A stretch of DNA of 7,918 nucleotides from assembly GCA_048549915.1 (NCBI GenBank), contig JBLYYE010000050.1, positions 1 through 7,918 of the forward strand. Direction: 5' to 3'. The translations under genes were made by a program, and so were the position numbers. This DNA comes from LSUCC0057 sp048549915 (GTDB taxonomy: Bacteria; Pseudomonadota; Gammaproteobacteria; Pseudomonadales; Porticoccaceae). How positions within the stretch are numbered: the first letter of the stretch is position 1; each line of letters starts with the position of its first letter. Positions 1-6,789 of this stretch are shown in pieces. Under the pieces are notes generated by a model. The model was not told the origin of the DNA and ran no database searches. It saw nothing but the letters and a program-made list of their open reading frames with translations.

Positions 1-1141
1 TCCAGCTGCTGCCGCCATCGGTAGAGTACTCCCAGCTGGCACCGCTTTCGATGTTGCCCACCTGGATGTTTTCATCATTGGTAATGCGGTCTGAACTTAG
101 AGCACTGTCGCTAGCAATATCAATGGTGGGGTCTTCAATCGTGGTATCGACAGTAAAACCGCCTAAAGTAGTCACCTCACTGACATTGCCAACAGCATCG
201 GTTTGGCGCACTTTAATAGTATCGTCAGCATAGACGGCATCGTCGATTTCAAAGACATTCGTACTGCCAGCAACCCAATCACTCGAGCCTGGCAGTTGAT
301 ACTCCCAACTCGCACCCTCTTCAAGCCCAGACACGTTGACATGTGAACTGTTGGTAAAGCCGCCACTAGCAGCAGATTCAAGCTCAGCAATCGGTGCTGC
401 CACCAAGGTATCTACCGCTTGGGTCTCTTGCTCGGCGACTTCACTGGGTGCACCTGCGCGGCTGCGAACTGCGCCCTCAGCAATATCGACTGTGATATCC
501 GCCACGCTATCTTCCGCCGGAGCAACCACCAAGGTGTACTCCGTCTCAGAGATTTGCGTGAACGTGCCTTTAGTACCACCGGTGACATCAATTGCAGCGG
601 CGGTAAAATCGCTCACTGCTTGGTCAAAGGTGATAGTAAATGTGACATCACTGTTAGTCGGGGTTTCAGTGCCCCCTAAAATTGTCACGTTTAAAGGGGG
701 TGCTGAGGAGTCATCGTCATCCACTGCTACCGCCACACCAGCAGCTGCAGCTGCACCAATAGCCAAGTTAGACGGGCTGAAAAGGCTCTCTTGCTCACCC
801 CAAGTAGCCAGTGACTCGCTCTCTGGCCAGACCACACCGCCGCCTTCTATTTCGGCCAAAGTGCTGGTGCCGATCTCAGCGGTGGCGGCATCTAGGCTGC
901 CGTTAACACTCACTTGAGCCACCATCTCGTCACTGTAGAACTCTGTCAGACGACTAACTTCTTCACCTTTTACAGAAAAAATCAGGTCATCACCCTCGCG
1001 AAGCAGCTCGAGGCCCTCTGGGATATTGCTGGTACCCTCGACCGTCAGAGAGTAAATACTGTTGCCCTGGGTCGGGTGCACACCTGCACCTAAATTAGAG
1101 ATAACACCGTTAACCGCTTGCTTGAGAAGTAATGTGGCCAT
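1..1141 (-). CDS. Large BapA-like repetitive surface adhesin, N-terminal part (runs off left edge)
   Basis: The frame is open from ATG at 1139-1141 to the window edge, giving 380 codons and no stop. There is no Sec signal peptide, as expected for a type I-secreted adhesin whose export signal lies at the C-terminus, outside this window. Residues 1-105 form a compact acidic module with a GDDLIFSVKG stretch (50-59), resembling the prefix domain of BapA/LapF-type biofilm proteins. Residues 127-140 are an Ala/Gly/Val hydrophobic stretch followed by four Asp. Residues 148-250 look like a bacterial Ig-like domain (TNSDVTFTITF, then TGGTKGTFTQ and EYTLVV). From about 251 a roughly 91-residue Ig-like repeat begins, ending in FTVDTT. 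Likely role is attachment or biofilm formation. Family assignment is from recalled motifs; total length and the secretion apparatus cannot be seen. It lies beyond the steroid operon's terminator, so it is probably transcribed separately. Confidence 0.82.
   Translation of the reverse strand, partial: MATLLLKQAVNGVISNLGAGVHPTQGNSIYSLTVEGTSNIPEGLELLREGDDLIFSVKGEEVSRLTEFYSDEMVAQVSVNGSLDAATAEIGTSTLAEIEGGGVVWPESESLATWGEQESLFSPSNLAIGAAAAAGVAVAVDDDDSSAPPLNVTILGGTETPTNSDVTFTITFDQAVSDFTAAAIDVTGGTKGTFTQISETEYTLVVAPAEDSVADITVDIAEGAVRSRAGAPSEVAEQETQAVDTLVAAPIAELESAASGGFTNSSHVNVSGLEEGASWEYQLPGSSDWVAGSTNVFEIDDAVYADDTIKVRQTDAVGNVSEVTTLGGFTVDTTIEDPTIDIASDSALSSDRITNDENIQVGNIESGASWEYSTDGGSSW
2..391 (-). repeat. 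Tandem Ig-like modules of about 91 residues within the adhesin
   Basis: Two imperfect copies of the same protein module can be seen. The shared GASWEY motif occurs at residues 276-281 and again at 367-372, exactly 91 residues (273 bp) apart. In each it is followed by a Gly/Ser turn and a Trp (SSDW and SSW). The second copy is cut by the window edge. DNA identity between copies is low, so this is an old protein-level repeat and not a recent duplication. Confidence 0.75.
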
Positions 1142-1148
1142 AACTTGT

Positions 1149-1152
1149 TCCT
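1149..1152 (-). promoter_or_regulatory. Ribosome binding site of the adhesin
   Basis: AGGA on the minus strand lies 7 nt before the ATG at 1139-1141 and supports that start. No convincing sigma-70 promoter with correct spacing was found between here and the terminator. A TAGACA element is present near 1180 but has no matching -10 at 16-18 bp. Confidence 0.65.
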
Positions 1153-1196
1153 AAGATATAAAGATTAACACGAAAATATTGTTGTCTAGTTTACTG

Positions 1197-1238
1197 ATGG
1201 ATAGAGTGCTTGGCTACACCCTCTAGGCCATGGATAGA
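1197..1238. repeat. Pair of 9-bp direct repeats upstream of the adhesin
   Basis: ATGGATAGA occurs at 1197-1205 and again at 1230-1238, start to start 33 bp, close to three helical turns. The copies lie about 56 and 89 bp upstream of the adhesin start codon, between it and the operon terminator. The exact match is seen directly; a role as paired regulator binding sites is only inferred. Confidence 0.4.
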
Positions 1239-1242
1239 AGAC

Positions 1243-1274
1243 AAAAAGGCCAAGCTTTTACACTTGGCCTTTTT
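1243..1274. terminator. Perfect-stem intrinsic terminator of the steroid operon, symmetric
   Basis: Arms AAAAAGGCCAAG (1243-1254) and CTTGGCCTTTTT (1263-1274) are exact inverted repeats of 12 bp around an 8-nt loop. On the minus strand the hairpin begins 23 nt after the stop codon of the SnoaL-like gene and ends in five U. Because the stem carries A5 and T5 at its two ends, it could also terminate in the plus direction, though no plus-strand gene reaches it here. It separates the catabolic operon from the adhesin gene. Confidence 0.9.
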
Positions 1275-1297
1275 AGTGATGCGAGCTGTAACGTGAT

Positions 1298-1765
1298 CTA
1301 TTCCGCTACCGGCGCAATCGGCTTAACCGTTAGGCGAATACCCTCGCCGCGGGGATGGATCTCCTCCCACAAACGCTCGTAGCCCGTAGCGCAGATTTTC
1401 CACTCACCCGCTACCTTGCGGTAGTTATCGCGGTAGAGTGCCGAACCCATAACGGTGACATCCTCGACCAAGTTGACAAAGATATCTTGCAGGTACCAAA
1501 TACCGGTGGCGCTGTCGCCATCAACAGTGATTTCGGGGTGATGGCCGTTATGCATACCAAAGGTGTGTTCAGTAAAAGCACGCTTATAGAAGCGTTCTAA
1601 ACGCGGCCAGCCGGCCATATCGAAGTCGTAATCGCCGCCTTTAAAGTGCGCAGTGGCATCTTCGGTAAACACGCTCTGTAGGCCTACGTAATCGCCGGTA
1701 TCCAAAAAACGAAAATAGCGCGCTTTGAGTTGTTTAATCAGTTCTATTGCTTCTAAATCTAACAT
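1298..1765 (-). CDS. SnoaL/NTF2-fold protein, candidate BaiE-like hydroxysteroid dehydratase
   Basis: 155 residues, a single cone-shaped NTF2-like domain of the SnoaL type, presumed cytoplasmic. Aligned by eye from memory with the Clostridium bile-acid 7-alpha-dehydratase BaiE, it shares AIxxxKxLKxxYFRxLD at the N-terminus, HxGHxPEIT in the middle, ATGxWYLxD, and TGYxR near the end. The BaiE catalytic residues Tyr30, Asp35, His83, Asp106 and Arg146 correspond to Tyr17, Asp22, His72, Asp94 and Arg131. BaiE Tyr54 falls on Phe41. The ATG shares one base with the stop codon of the upstream KstD-family gene (TAATG), and no strong Shine-Dalgarno is present, so translation is probably coupled. It is the last gene of the operon. 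The fold is confident. The reaction (loss of water from a 3-oxo-4-ene steroid) is inferred, since related NTF2 proteins also include isomerases and hydrolases. Confidence 0.85.
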   Translation of the reverse strand: MLDLEAIELIKQLKARYFRFLDTGDYVGLQSVFTEDATAHFKGGDYDFDMAGWPRLERFYKRAFTEHTFGMHNGHHPEITVDGDSATGIWYLQDIFVNLVEDVTVMGSALYRDNYRKVAGEWKICATGYERLWEEIHPRGEGIRLTVKPIAPVAE

Positions 1766-3486
1766 TAGTCTTGGTATCCATTGATCTGTTTAGCAGCTTG
1801 GTAAGCCATGGTCATTGCAGGGCCGAGCGTGGCACCTGGGCCTGGGTAAGTGGGCAACAGTGCGGCCGAGCAGTTACCCACCGCATAGAGCCCCGCAATC
1901 GTGCCACCGCTCTCTGCGAGAACGTTGGCATTGACGTCGGTATCGAGCCCACCGAGGGTGCCAAAGTCTCCAGCCTCAATACGCATGGCATAAAAAGGGG
2001 CTTGATCGATCGGTGCCAAACACGGGTTGGGCTTAATATTGGGATCGGCGTAGTAGCGATCATAGGCAGATTCGCCGCGGTGAAATTGCTCATCAACACC
2101 GCTCTGAGCATAGCGATTCATATCACTGACGGTCTGCTCAAGGCCGGCTGCGTCTATACCGAGCTGCTCGGCAAGTTCAGCAATGGTGTTAGCTTTGGCG
2201 ACAAAGCCACTCTCAAACCATTTTTTAGGTAGCATCCAATCGGGCTTCATCGCTGCGGTCATCATTGGCCCGACAATATAGTTGGCTCTAAAGCGGGCAT
2301 CAAAGATGTGATACGCGGGGGCACAGGGGTTTTCATCACTGTGCGCTTTGAACAGCTCTTTCTGAAAAGCCATGTAGTTTTGTGATTCGTTGGCGAACCG
2401 CTGCCCAGCTTTATTAACTACGCAAGAGCCTGGGAACGATTTTTCCATAATGCTTAAACGCGGCGCGGGCTCATCGGGCACACAGAGTGTGGTTGTCCAC
2501 CAAGCACCGTTGATCAGCCGTGTTTTAGCGCCGACTTTAAGGCCTGCTATCAGCGCATCTCCGGTATTAGTGGGGGTACCCGCACTCCACTCGGTATTGG
2601 TGGGGGCCGGCAGATACTGTTCGCGCAAGGCTTGGTTTTTCTCAAAACCACCCGCCGCTAAGACAACGCCTTTTTCTGCGCGCACGCGCACAGTGCGGCC
2701 ATTTTGCTCGTAGACTGCGCCAATCACTGCGCCACTGTCATCGCTGACCAGCTCGGTCAGTCGCGCTTCGTACTCAATCTGAATATTGCGCTCTTTAACC
2801 GACCAAAACAGCCGTGCCACACCGGCAGAGCCGCAAGCGAGACGGCGCGAAATACGGGTTCTTAATCGCCACGGGATATCGCTGGCATAATCCCAAATCA
2901 TCTTTAACACCAACTTAATCCAGCCCGGCAGCTGCAACATAAGCAGTTGCGCCTCGACTTGAGTGAAGTGGATGACGCCGAACAGGCGCATCATGTGGTG
3001 AGTGTAGGTGAGCCGTTGGTAGTCACTGCCCAGCTCTGAAGCCATAACGGGTGCCGGCTCCAGCGAGCGGTGGCCGGGTTTAGCACCGTCAACATTGGAG
3101 TAGTAATCCGGGTAGTGGTCCAAGGACTCGTAGCGCACGTGGCTGCGATCATGAAGAAAACGCAGCATCTTGGGGCCATTTTGCAAATAGCTTTCGATCA
3201 GCTCGAGCGGCACGTCCTCGCCGTCGAGGGTATTTTTTAGATATTCGAGGGCCTCTTGATAGCTATCCTCGGCACCCGCTTGTTGTGCGTAGTGGTTGTT
3301 GGGCACCCAGATACCGCCACCCGAGGTCGCGCTGGTGCCACCCACTTTGTCGCTTTTCTCCAAGATCAGCACATTTTTGCTGCCCATCTCGTAGTTACAC
3401 AGCGCGGCTGTTAAGCCACCGTTACCGGTGCCGACAACCAGTACATCAACTGTTTTATCCCAGCTGTGAGTTTGCTCTTGCTGCAT
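1765..3486 (-). CDS. kstD: FAD-dependent 3-ketosteroid dehydrogenase family protein (KstD-like)
   Basis: 573 residues, the length I recall for the Comamonas testosteroni 3-oxosteroid 1-dehydrogenase. It introduces a double bond into ring A of 3-ketosteroids with FAD as cofactor. The N-terminal Rossmann motif GTGNGG is at 19-24, with the ribose-binding Glu43 in LILEKS and the family signature GGTSATSGGGIWVP at 49-62. The middle has DYY (127-129), and the second FAD segment VVLAAGGFEKN is at 274-284. The C-terminus has GLYAVGNCSA (532-541) and TYPGPGATLGP. Tyr547 and Gly551 match the catalytic Tyr487 and Gly491 of Rhodococcus KstD1; Tyr128 or Tyr129 and Tyr371 are candidates for its Tyr119 and Tyr318. 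The start is supported by AGAGG 8 nt upstream. Whether it is a delta-1 or a delta-4 (5-alpha or 5-beta) dehydrogenase cannot be told from motifs; the BaiE-like neighbour makes a delta-4 role plausible. Confidence 0.88.
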   Translation of the reverse strand: MQQEQTHSWDKTVDVLVVGTGNGGLTAALCNYEMGSKNVLILEKSDKVGGTSATSGGGIWVPNNHYAQQAGAEDSYQEALEYLKNTLDGEDVPLELIESYLQNGPKMLRFLHDRSHVRYESLDHYPDYYSNVDGAKPGHRSLEPAPVMASELGSDYQRLTYTHHMMRLFGVIHFTQVEAQLLMLQLPGWIKLVLKMIWDYASDIPWRLRTRISRRLACGSAGVARLFWSVKERNIQIEYEARLTELVSDDSGAVIGAVYEQNGRTVRVRAEKGVVLAAGGFEKNQALREQYLPAPTNTEWSAGTPTNTGDALIAGLKVGAKTRLINGAWWTTTLCVPDEPAPRLSIMEKSFPGSCVVNKAGQRFANESQNYMAFQKELFKAHSDENPCAPAYHIFDARFRANYIVGPMMTAAMKPDWMLPKKWFESGFVAKANTIAELAEQLGIDAAGLEQTVSDMNRYAQSGVDEQFHRGESAYDRYYADPNIKPNPCLAPIDQAPFYAMRIEAGDFGTLGGLDTDVNANVLAESGGTIAGLYAVGNCSAALLPTYPGPGATLGPAMTMAYQAAKQINGYQD

Positions 3487-3516
3487 GGTTTTAGCCTCTA
3501 ATTTTTATTTAAAACC
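3487..3516. promoter_or_regulatory. Inverted repeat enclosing the ribosome binding site of the KstD-like gene
   Basis: The plus strand reads GGTTTTA at 3487-3493 and TAAAACC at 3510-3516, a perfect 7-bp inverted repeat with a 16-nt spacer. It directly abuts the ATG at 3484-3486. The AGAGG Shine-Dalgarno (minus strand, 3495-3499) sits in the spacer. It could be an operator for a dimeric repressor or a weak RNA hairpin affecting initiation; it could also be chance in this AT-rich 48-nt gap between the thiolase and the KstD-like gene. Confidence 0.35.
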
Positions 3517-3534
3517 CCTACCCTTATGCGACGG

Positions 3535-4740
3535 CTAGATCACCTCAAATAGGCCCGCCGCTCCCATACCGCCACCCACACACATAGTGATGACGACATA
3601 CTTAACACCGCGGCGCTTGCCCTCGATCAGTGCATGGCCAACCATGCGTGCTCCGCTCATGCCGAACGGGTGGCCAATGGAGATAGCACCACCATTAACA
3701 TTTAGACGTTCGTTGGGGATACCGAGTTTGTCTCTGCAGTAGATCACCTGGCAGGCAAACGCTTCGTTGAGTTCCCACAGGCCAATGTCATCGACGGTTA
3801 AACCGTGCTGTTTGAGCAGCTTGGGTATCGCATAAACGGGACCGATACCCATCTCATCGGCAGCACAACCTGCCACTGCCATACCTCTATAGAGGCCTAG
3901 CGGAGCCAAATTATGTTGGGCTGCCGTAGCAGCATCCATCAATAACGACACCGAAGCGCCATCGGAGAGCTGCGAGGCATTGCCTGCGGTAATGAACTCA
4001 CCCGGGCCACCCGTGAATTGACCCTCAGCCATAACTGGCTGCAAAGCCCGCAAATTTTCTAACGTAGTCGAGGGGCGATTGCCCTCATCTTTGAGCAAGG
4101 TAACTTGCTCGTAAGTCGTCTCTTTAGTTTCCTTGTTAAATACCGCTTTGCGGGTCTCCAGCGGAACGATTTCATCATCAAAAGCGCCGGCGGCTTGTGC
4201 CGCAGCTGTGCGCTGCTGGCTCTGTAGAGAGTACTCATCTTGGGCTTCGCGACTAATAGCGTAGCGTTGAGCTACAATTTCAGCCGTCTCTATCATTTGG
4301 ATATAGGCGCGCGGCGAGCGCTCTAAAACCGTCTGAGAGACATTGCGATAGCTATTTTTGTGTTTGGTCTGCACCAGCGAAATAGACTCCATACCCCCAG
4401 CGATGGCAATGTCGTACTCGCCGACAGCGATCGATTTAGCCGCATTGCTGATCGCCACCAACCCCGATGAACACTGGCGGTCGAGCGTCATACCGGGAAC
4501 GCTGTCGGGCAAGCCGCCTGCAATCGCACAGAGGCGGCCCAAGTTATAGGCTTGGGTGCCCTGTTGAGCGGCTGCACCAAAGATCACCTCTTCGACTAGG
4601 GCTGGGTCAATACCGGCTTTTTTCACGACCGCATCGACAACATGGCCACCGAGCATGGGCGCTTCGGTGTCGTTAAAGGCACCGCGGAAAGCTTTGGCTA
4701 TCGGGGTTCGGGCGGTTGAAACTATCACTGCATCGCGCAT
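3535..4740 (-). CDS. Acetyl-CoA acetyltransferase (thiolase), probably FadA6-like in steroid ring C/D degradation
   Basis: 401 residues, a complete degradative-type thiolase. The acyl-accepting Cys90 is in LDRQCSSG, NEAFA is at 325-329, the oxyanion-site His357 is in SIGHPFGMSG, and the C-terminal base Cys387 is in CVGGGMGAA. It would cleave a 3-ketoacyl-CoA with CoA to give acetyl-CoA and a shortened acyl-CoA. GHPFGMSGAR differs from the GHPVGCTGSR that I recall in FadA5, the cholesterol side-chain thiolase. With IpdF- and IpdE-like genes next to it, the closer analogue is probably FadA6 of the mycobacterial HIP cluster; this is inferred from context. GGAG lies 5 nt before the ATG. A 44-nt AT-rich gap separates it from the IpdF-like gene; no promoter with proper spacing was seen there. 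Being a thiolase is near certain; the exact substrate is not. Confidence 0.93.
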   Translation of the reverse strand: MRDAVIVSTARTPIAKAFRGAFNDTEAPMLGGHVVDAVVKKAGIDPALVEEVIFGAAAQQGTQAYNLGRLCAIAGGLPDSVPGMTLDRQCSSGLVAISNAAKSIAVGEYDIAIAGGMESISLVQTKHKNSYRNVSQTVLERSPRAYIQMIETAEIVAQRYAISREAQDEYSLQSQQRTAAAQAAGAFDDEIVPLETRKAVFNKETKETTYEQVTLLKDEGNRPSTTLENLRALQPVMAEGQFTGGPGEFITAGNASQLSDGASVSLLMDAATAAQHNLAPLGLYRGMAVAGCAADEMGIGPVYAIPKLLKQHGLTVDDIGLWELNEAFACQVIYCRDKLGIPNERLNVNGGAISIGHPFGMSGARMVGHALIEGKRRGVKYVVITMCVGGGMGAAGLFEVI

Positions 4741-4784
4741 GGCGTCTCCAAATTCTATTATTTATAAGTTTTGTTAAATACTGT

Positions 4785-5585
4785 TTAAGCGCGCTGGCTA
4801 GAGACAGACAACACCTCACCGGTCATATAACCGGCGTAATCTGAGGCCAAGAACATCATCACATTGGCCACCTCCCACACCTCTGCAGCGCGCCCAAACG
4901 CCTCGCCTTCCGCGAGTTTTTGCAACAACTCGGGCGGTGAGCTTTTGCGCAAAAAGTCATGCATAGCAATACTGGGTGATACGGCGTTGATACGAACGCC
5001 ATAGTCGGCCGCCTCGAGTGCGGAGCAGCGAGTCAATGCCATCACCCCGGCTTTAGCTGCGGCGTAATGGCACTGCTCTTTTTGCGCACGCCAGCCCAAA
5101 ACCGAGGCGTTATTGACGATGACGCCAGCACCTCGCGGCTGCATTTTTTTGAGCATAGCGCGGGTCATACGCATGGTACCGGTGAGGGTAATGTCGAGTA
5201 CACGGTGCCACTCCTCATCACCCATATCGACCAGCAGACGCGAGCCACCCAGCCCGGCGTTGTTGATAAGCACATCGACACCACCGGTTTTTTGTTCGGC
5301 AAACTCGACCAGTGCTTGTACCTCTTCCTCGACGGTAACGTTCGCCAGTTGTCCGGCCACCTCGCAGTCTGGCGATATTTTTGCCAAGTTTTCTACCGCT
5401 TGCTCTAAGCGGCCCGGATGAATATCGCTGATAACCACCGCGCGCGCACCCTCCTCAACTGCTCGCTGCGCTGCCGCATAACCAATACCAGCACCCGCTG
5501 CTGCGGTAATAAGCACTGAACGGCCTGCCAGTAACTGATGGCCTGCCACATAGGGAGGTGCTGCTTTCTCAACAAATTCACTCAT
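4785..5585 (-). CDS. ipdF: Short-chain dehydrogenase, IpdF-like 5-hydroxy-HIP-CoA dehydrogenase
   Basis: 266 residues from the chosen ATG at 5583-5585. A longer frame reaches back to 5645 but would overlap the preceding gene by 44 nt; the chosen start has GGA 7 nt upstream and leaves a 16-nt gap. Classical SDR motifs: cofactor loop TAAAGAGIG (27-35), Asp54 after beta-2 implying NAD preference, NNAG (108-111), catalytic Ser161, and Tyr174-x3-Lys178. The stretches ASVLGWRAQ, HYAAAKAGVMALTRCSA and TGEVLSVSSQ closely match what I recall of actinobacterial IpdF. That enzyme oxidises the 5-hydroxyl of a HIP-CoA intermediate in ring C/D breakdown. The helix Asn of the usual Asn-Ser-Tyr-Lys tetrad appears as Thr133 (LDITLTG). 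The neighbours, two IpdE-like subunits and a thiolase, match this pathway. SDR is certain; IpdF is likely. Confidence 0.9.
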   Translation of the reverse strand: MSEFVEKAAPPYVAGHQLLAGRSVLITAAAGAGIGYAAAQRAVEEGARAVVISDIHPGRLEQAVENLAKISPDCEVAGQLANVTVEEEVQALVEFAEQKTGGVDVLINNAGLGGSRLLVDMGDEEWHRVLDITLTGTMRMTRAMLKKMQPRGAGVIVNNASVLGWRAQKEQCHYAAAKAGVMALTRCSALEAADYGVRINAVSPSIAMHDFLRKSSPPELLQKLAEGEAFGRAAEVWEVANVMMFLASDYAGYMTGEVLSVSSQRA

Positions 5586-5592
5586 AGGATTT

Positions 5593-5595
5593 TCC
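5593..5595 (-). promoter_or_regulatory. Shine-Dalgarno that decides the IpdF-like start
   Basis: GGA (in TGGAAAAT on the minus strand) is 7 nt before the ATG at 5583-5585. The in-frame ATGs further upstream (5595-5597 and 5643-5645) have no comparable site; the first lies just 4 nt past the preceding stop codon and the second inside the preceding gene. Confidence 0.5.
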
Positions 5596-5601
5596 ATGCG
5601 C

Positions 5602-6789
5602 TCAACCGCGCGGTTCTCGTGGCATACCCAGTGCGCGCTCTGCAATTAAGTTGCGCTGAATCTGGTTAGTACCACCGTAAATGGTGTCGGCTCGCGAGTA
5701 GAGAAACAGCCCCTGCAGACGCGATAGCTGGTAGTCTTCACCGGCCAGTAGCTGTGCCTCGGCGCCCAGCACATCCATTGCTAAGTTGCCCAAATTGCGA
5801 TGCCAACTCGACCAGTAGAGTTTATAGATCATCGCCTCTTTGCTGAGAGAACCGTCGTCGCCACCGGCGAGCATACGCATACTGTTATAGCGCATGATAC
5901 GCAGGCCGATGTGTGCATCGGCTATACGCTGACGAATCGATGCATCCCGATCGGCACCGTTAGCTTTGGCTGCGCTGACAATCTCATCGAGCTCGTTTTG
6001 GAACAACATCTGTTGCCCTAATGTGGAAACCCCGCGCTCAAAACCGAGCAGCGCCATCGCCACTTGCCAGCCCTGCTCAGGCCCACCGACCAGGTCCGCA
6101 GCGTCACAAACAGCATCATCAAAAAACACCTCATTAAACTCGGCACTACCGGTGAGCTGTTCGATCGGCCGCACTGATACGCCGGGCTGGTCGAGCTTGA
6201 CCATAAAGAAGCCGAGCCCCTTATGGCCAACTGAACCCGCTAGCGTGCGCGCAACAACAAAACAGTAATCTGATTCAGTTGCCCAAGAGGTCCAAACCTT
6301 TTGACCATTTATACGCCACTGGCCACTCTGTGAATCTTGCTCAGCGCGAGTTTTTACATTGGCTAAATCTGATCCAGCAGCGGGCTCGGAGTAACCCTGA
6401 CACCAAAAATCGCGACCTTCGCGAATCCCCGGCAGATAGCGCGCCTGCTGCTCGGCACTGCCATAAGCAATCAGAGTTGGGCCCATTAAAGTCTCGCCGA
6501 TGTGGCCGATGCGGCCCGGTCCACCAGCGCGGGCATACTCTTCATTGAAGATAACCTGCTGTTCAATACTAGCGGCTCGGCCGCCATGCTCGGTTGGCCA
6601 ACCAATACAGGTCCAACCCCCGCGAGCCAACTTCTGTTCCCACGCTTTGCGCTCTTCGACAAAACTGTGTTCATCTCCCGGTCCGCCGCGGTGACGCAAT
6701 TGAGCAAATTCACCGCTCAAATTCGCCTCTAACCAGGCGGCTACTTCGATGCGGAACTGCTCGTCGGCTTCACTGAATCGCAAGTTCAT
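5602..6789 (-). CDS. ipdE1: Acyl-CoA dehydrogenase, IpdE1-like catalytic subunit (alpha)
   Basis: 395 residues, a full ACAD: helical N-terminal domain to about 125, beta domain with the flavin/substrate motif CQGYSEPAAGSDLA (130-143) and KVWTSWA (164-170), then a helical C-terminal domain. The MCAD-type base in YEGT is replaced by Gly372 in YGGTNQIQRN. A Glu251 in GFERG sits where LCAD and isovaleryl-CoA dehydrogenase keep their base, so this subunit can still be catalytic. The RxQFG FAD-contact motif is missing. This fits the alpha subunit of the alpha2beta2 steroid ACADs; IpdE1-IpdE2 desaturates the propionyl side chain of 5-hydroxy-HIP-CoA, and its genes are known to be adjacent in many proteobacteria. 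The start overlaps the upstream stop by ATGA and has a strong GGAGGT. The assignment to HIP rather than side-chain degradation rests mainly on the IpdF-like neighbour. Confidence 0.9.
   Translation of the reverse strand: MNLRFSEADEQFRIEVAAWLEANLSGEFAQLRHRGGPGDEHSFVEERKAWEQKLARGGWTCIGWPTEHGGRAASIEQQVIFNEEYARAGGPGRIGHIGETLMGPTLIAYGSAEQQARYLPGIREGRDFWCQGYSEPAAGSDLANVKTRAEQDSQSGQWRINGQKVWTSWATESDYCFVVARTLAGSVGHKGLGFFMVKLDQPGVSVRPIEQLTGSAEFNEVFFDDAVCDAADLVGGPEQGWQVAMALLGFERGVSTLGQQMLFQNELDEIVSAAKANGADRDASIRQRIADAHIGLRIMRYNSMRMLAGGDDGSLSKEAMIYKLYWSSWHRNLGNLAMDVLGAEAQLLAGEDYQLSRLQGLFLYSRADTIYGGTNQIQRNLIAERALGMPREPRG

Noticed and set aside
737..748. AAAG at adhesin residues 132-135 as a LapG-type protease cleavage site
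   Set aside because: It lies in an Ala-rich hydrophobic run where such a tetrapeptide is expected by chance, and the N-terminal module looks BapA/LapF-like and not like the LapA retention module that LapG cuts.
336..917. Long plus-strand open frame of 193 codons opposite the adhesin
   Set aside because: It is the antisense shadow of the repetitive Ala/Ser/Thr-rich adhesin frame. The minus frame gives coherent Ig-like motifs over 380 codons; the plus frame gives low-complexity sequence with no recognisable domain.
1747..2232. Plus-strand open frame of 161 codons opposite the KstD-like gene
   Set aside because: The minus strand here encodes the conserved C-terminal FAD motifs of KstD, including TYPGPGATLGP. 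The plus product has no known motif.
4741..4784. Internal promoter in the AT-rich gap before the thiolase
   Set aside because: TTAACA and TATAAA/TAGAAT-like elements are present on the minus strand but none are spaced 16-18 bp apart; AT-richness alone is not enough.
5586..5645. Longer N-terminus for the IpdF-like gene beginning at 5645
   Set aside because: It would overlap the IpdE1-like gene by 44 nt, adds 20 residues unlike SDR N-termini, and lacks a good ribosome binding site; the ATG at 5583-5585 has one.
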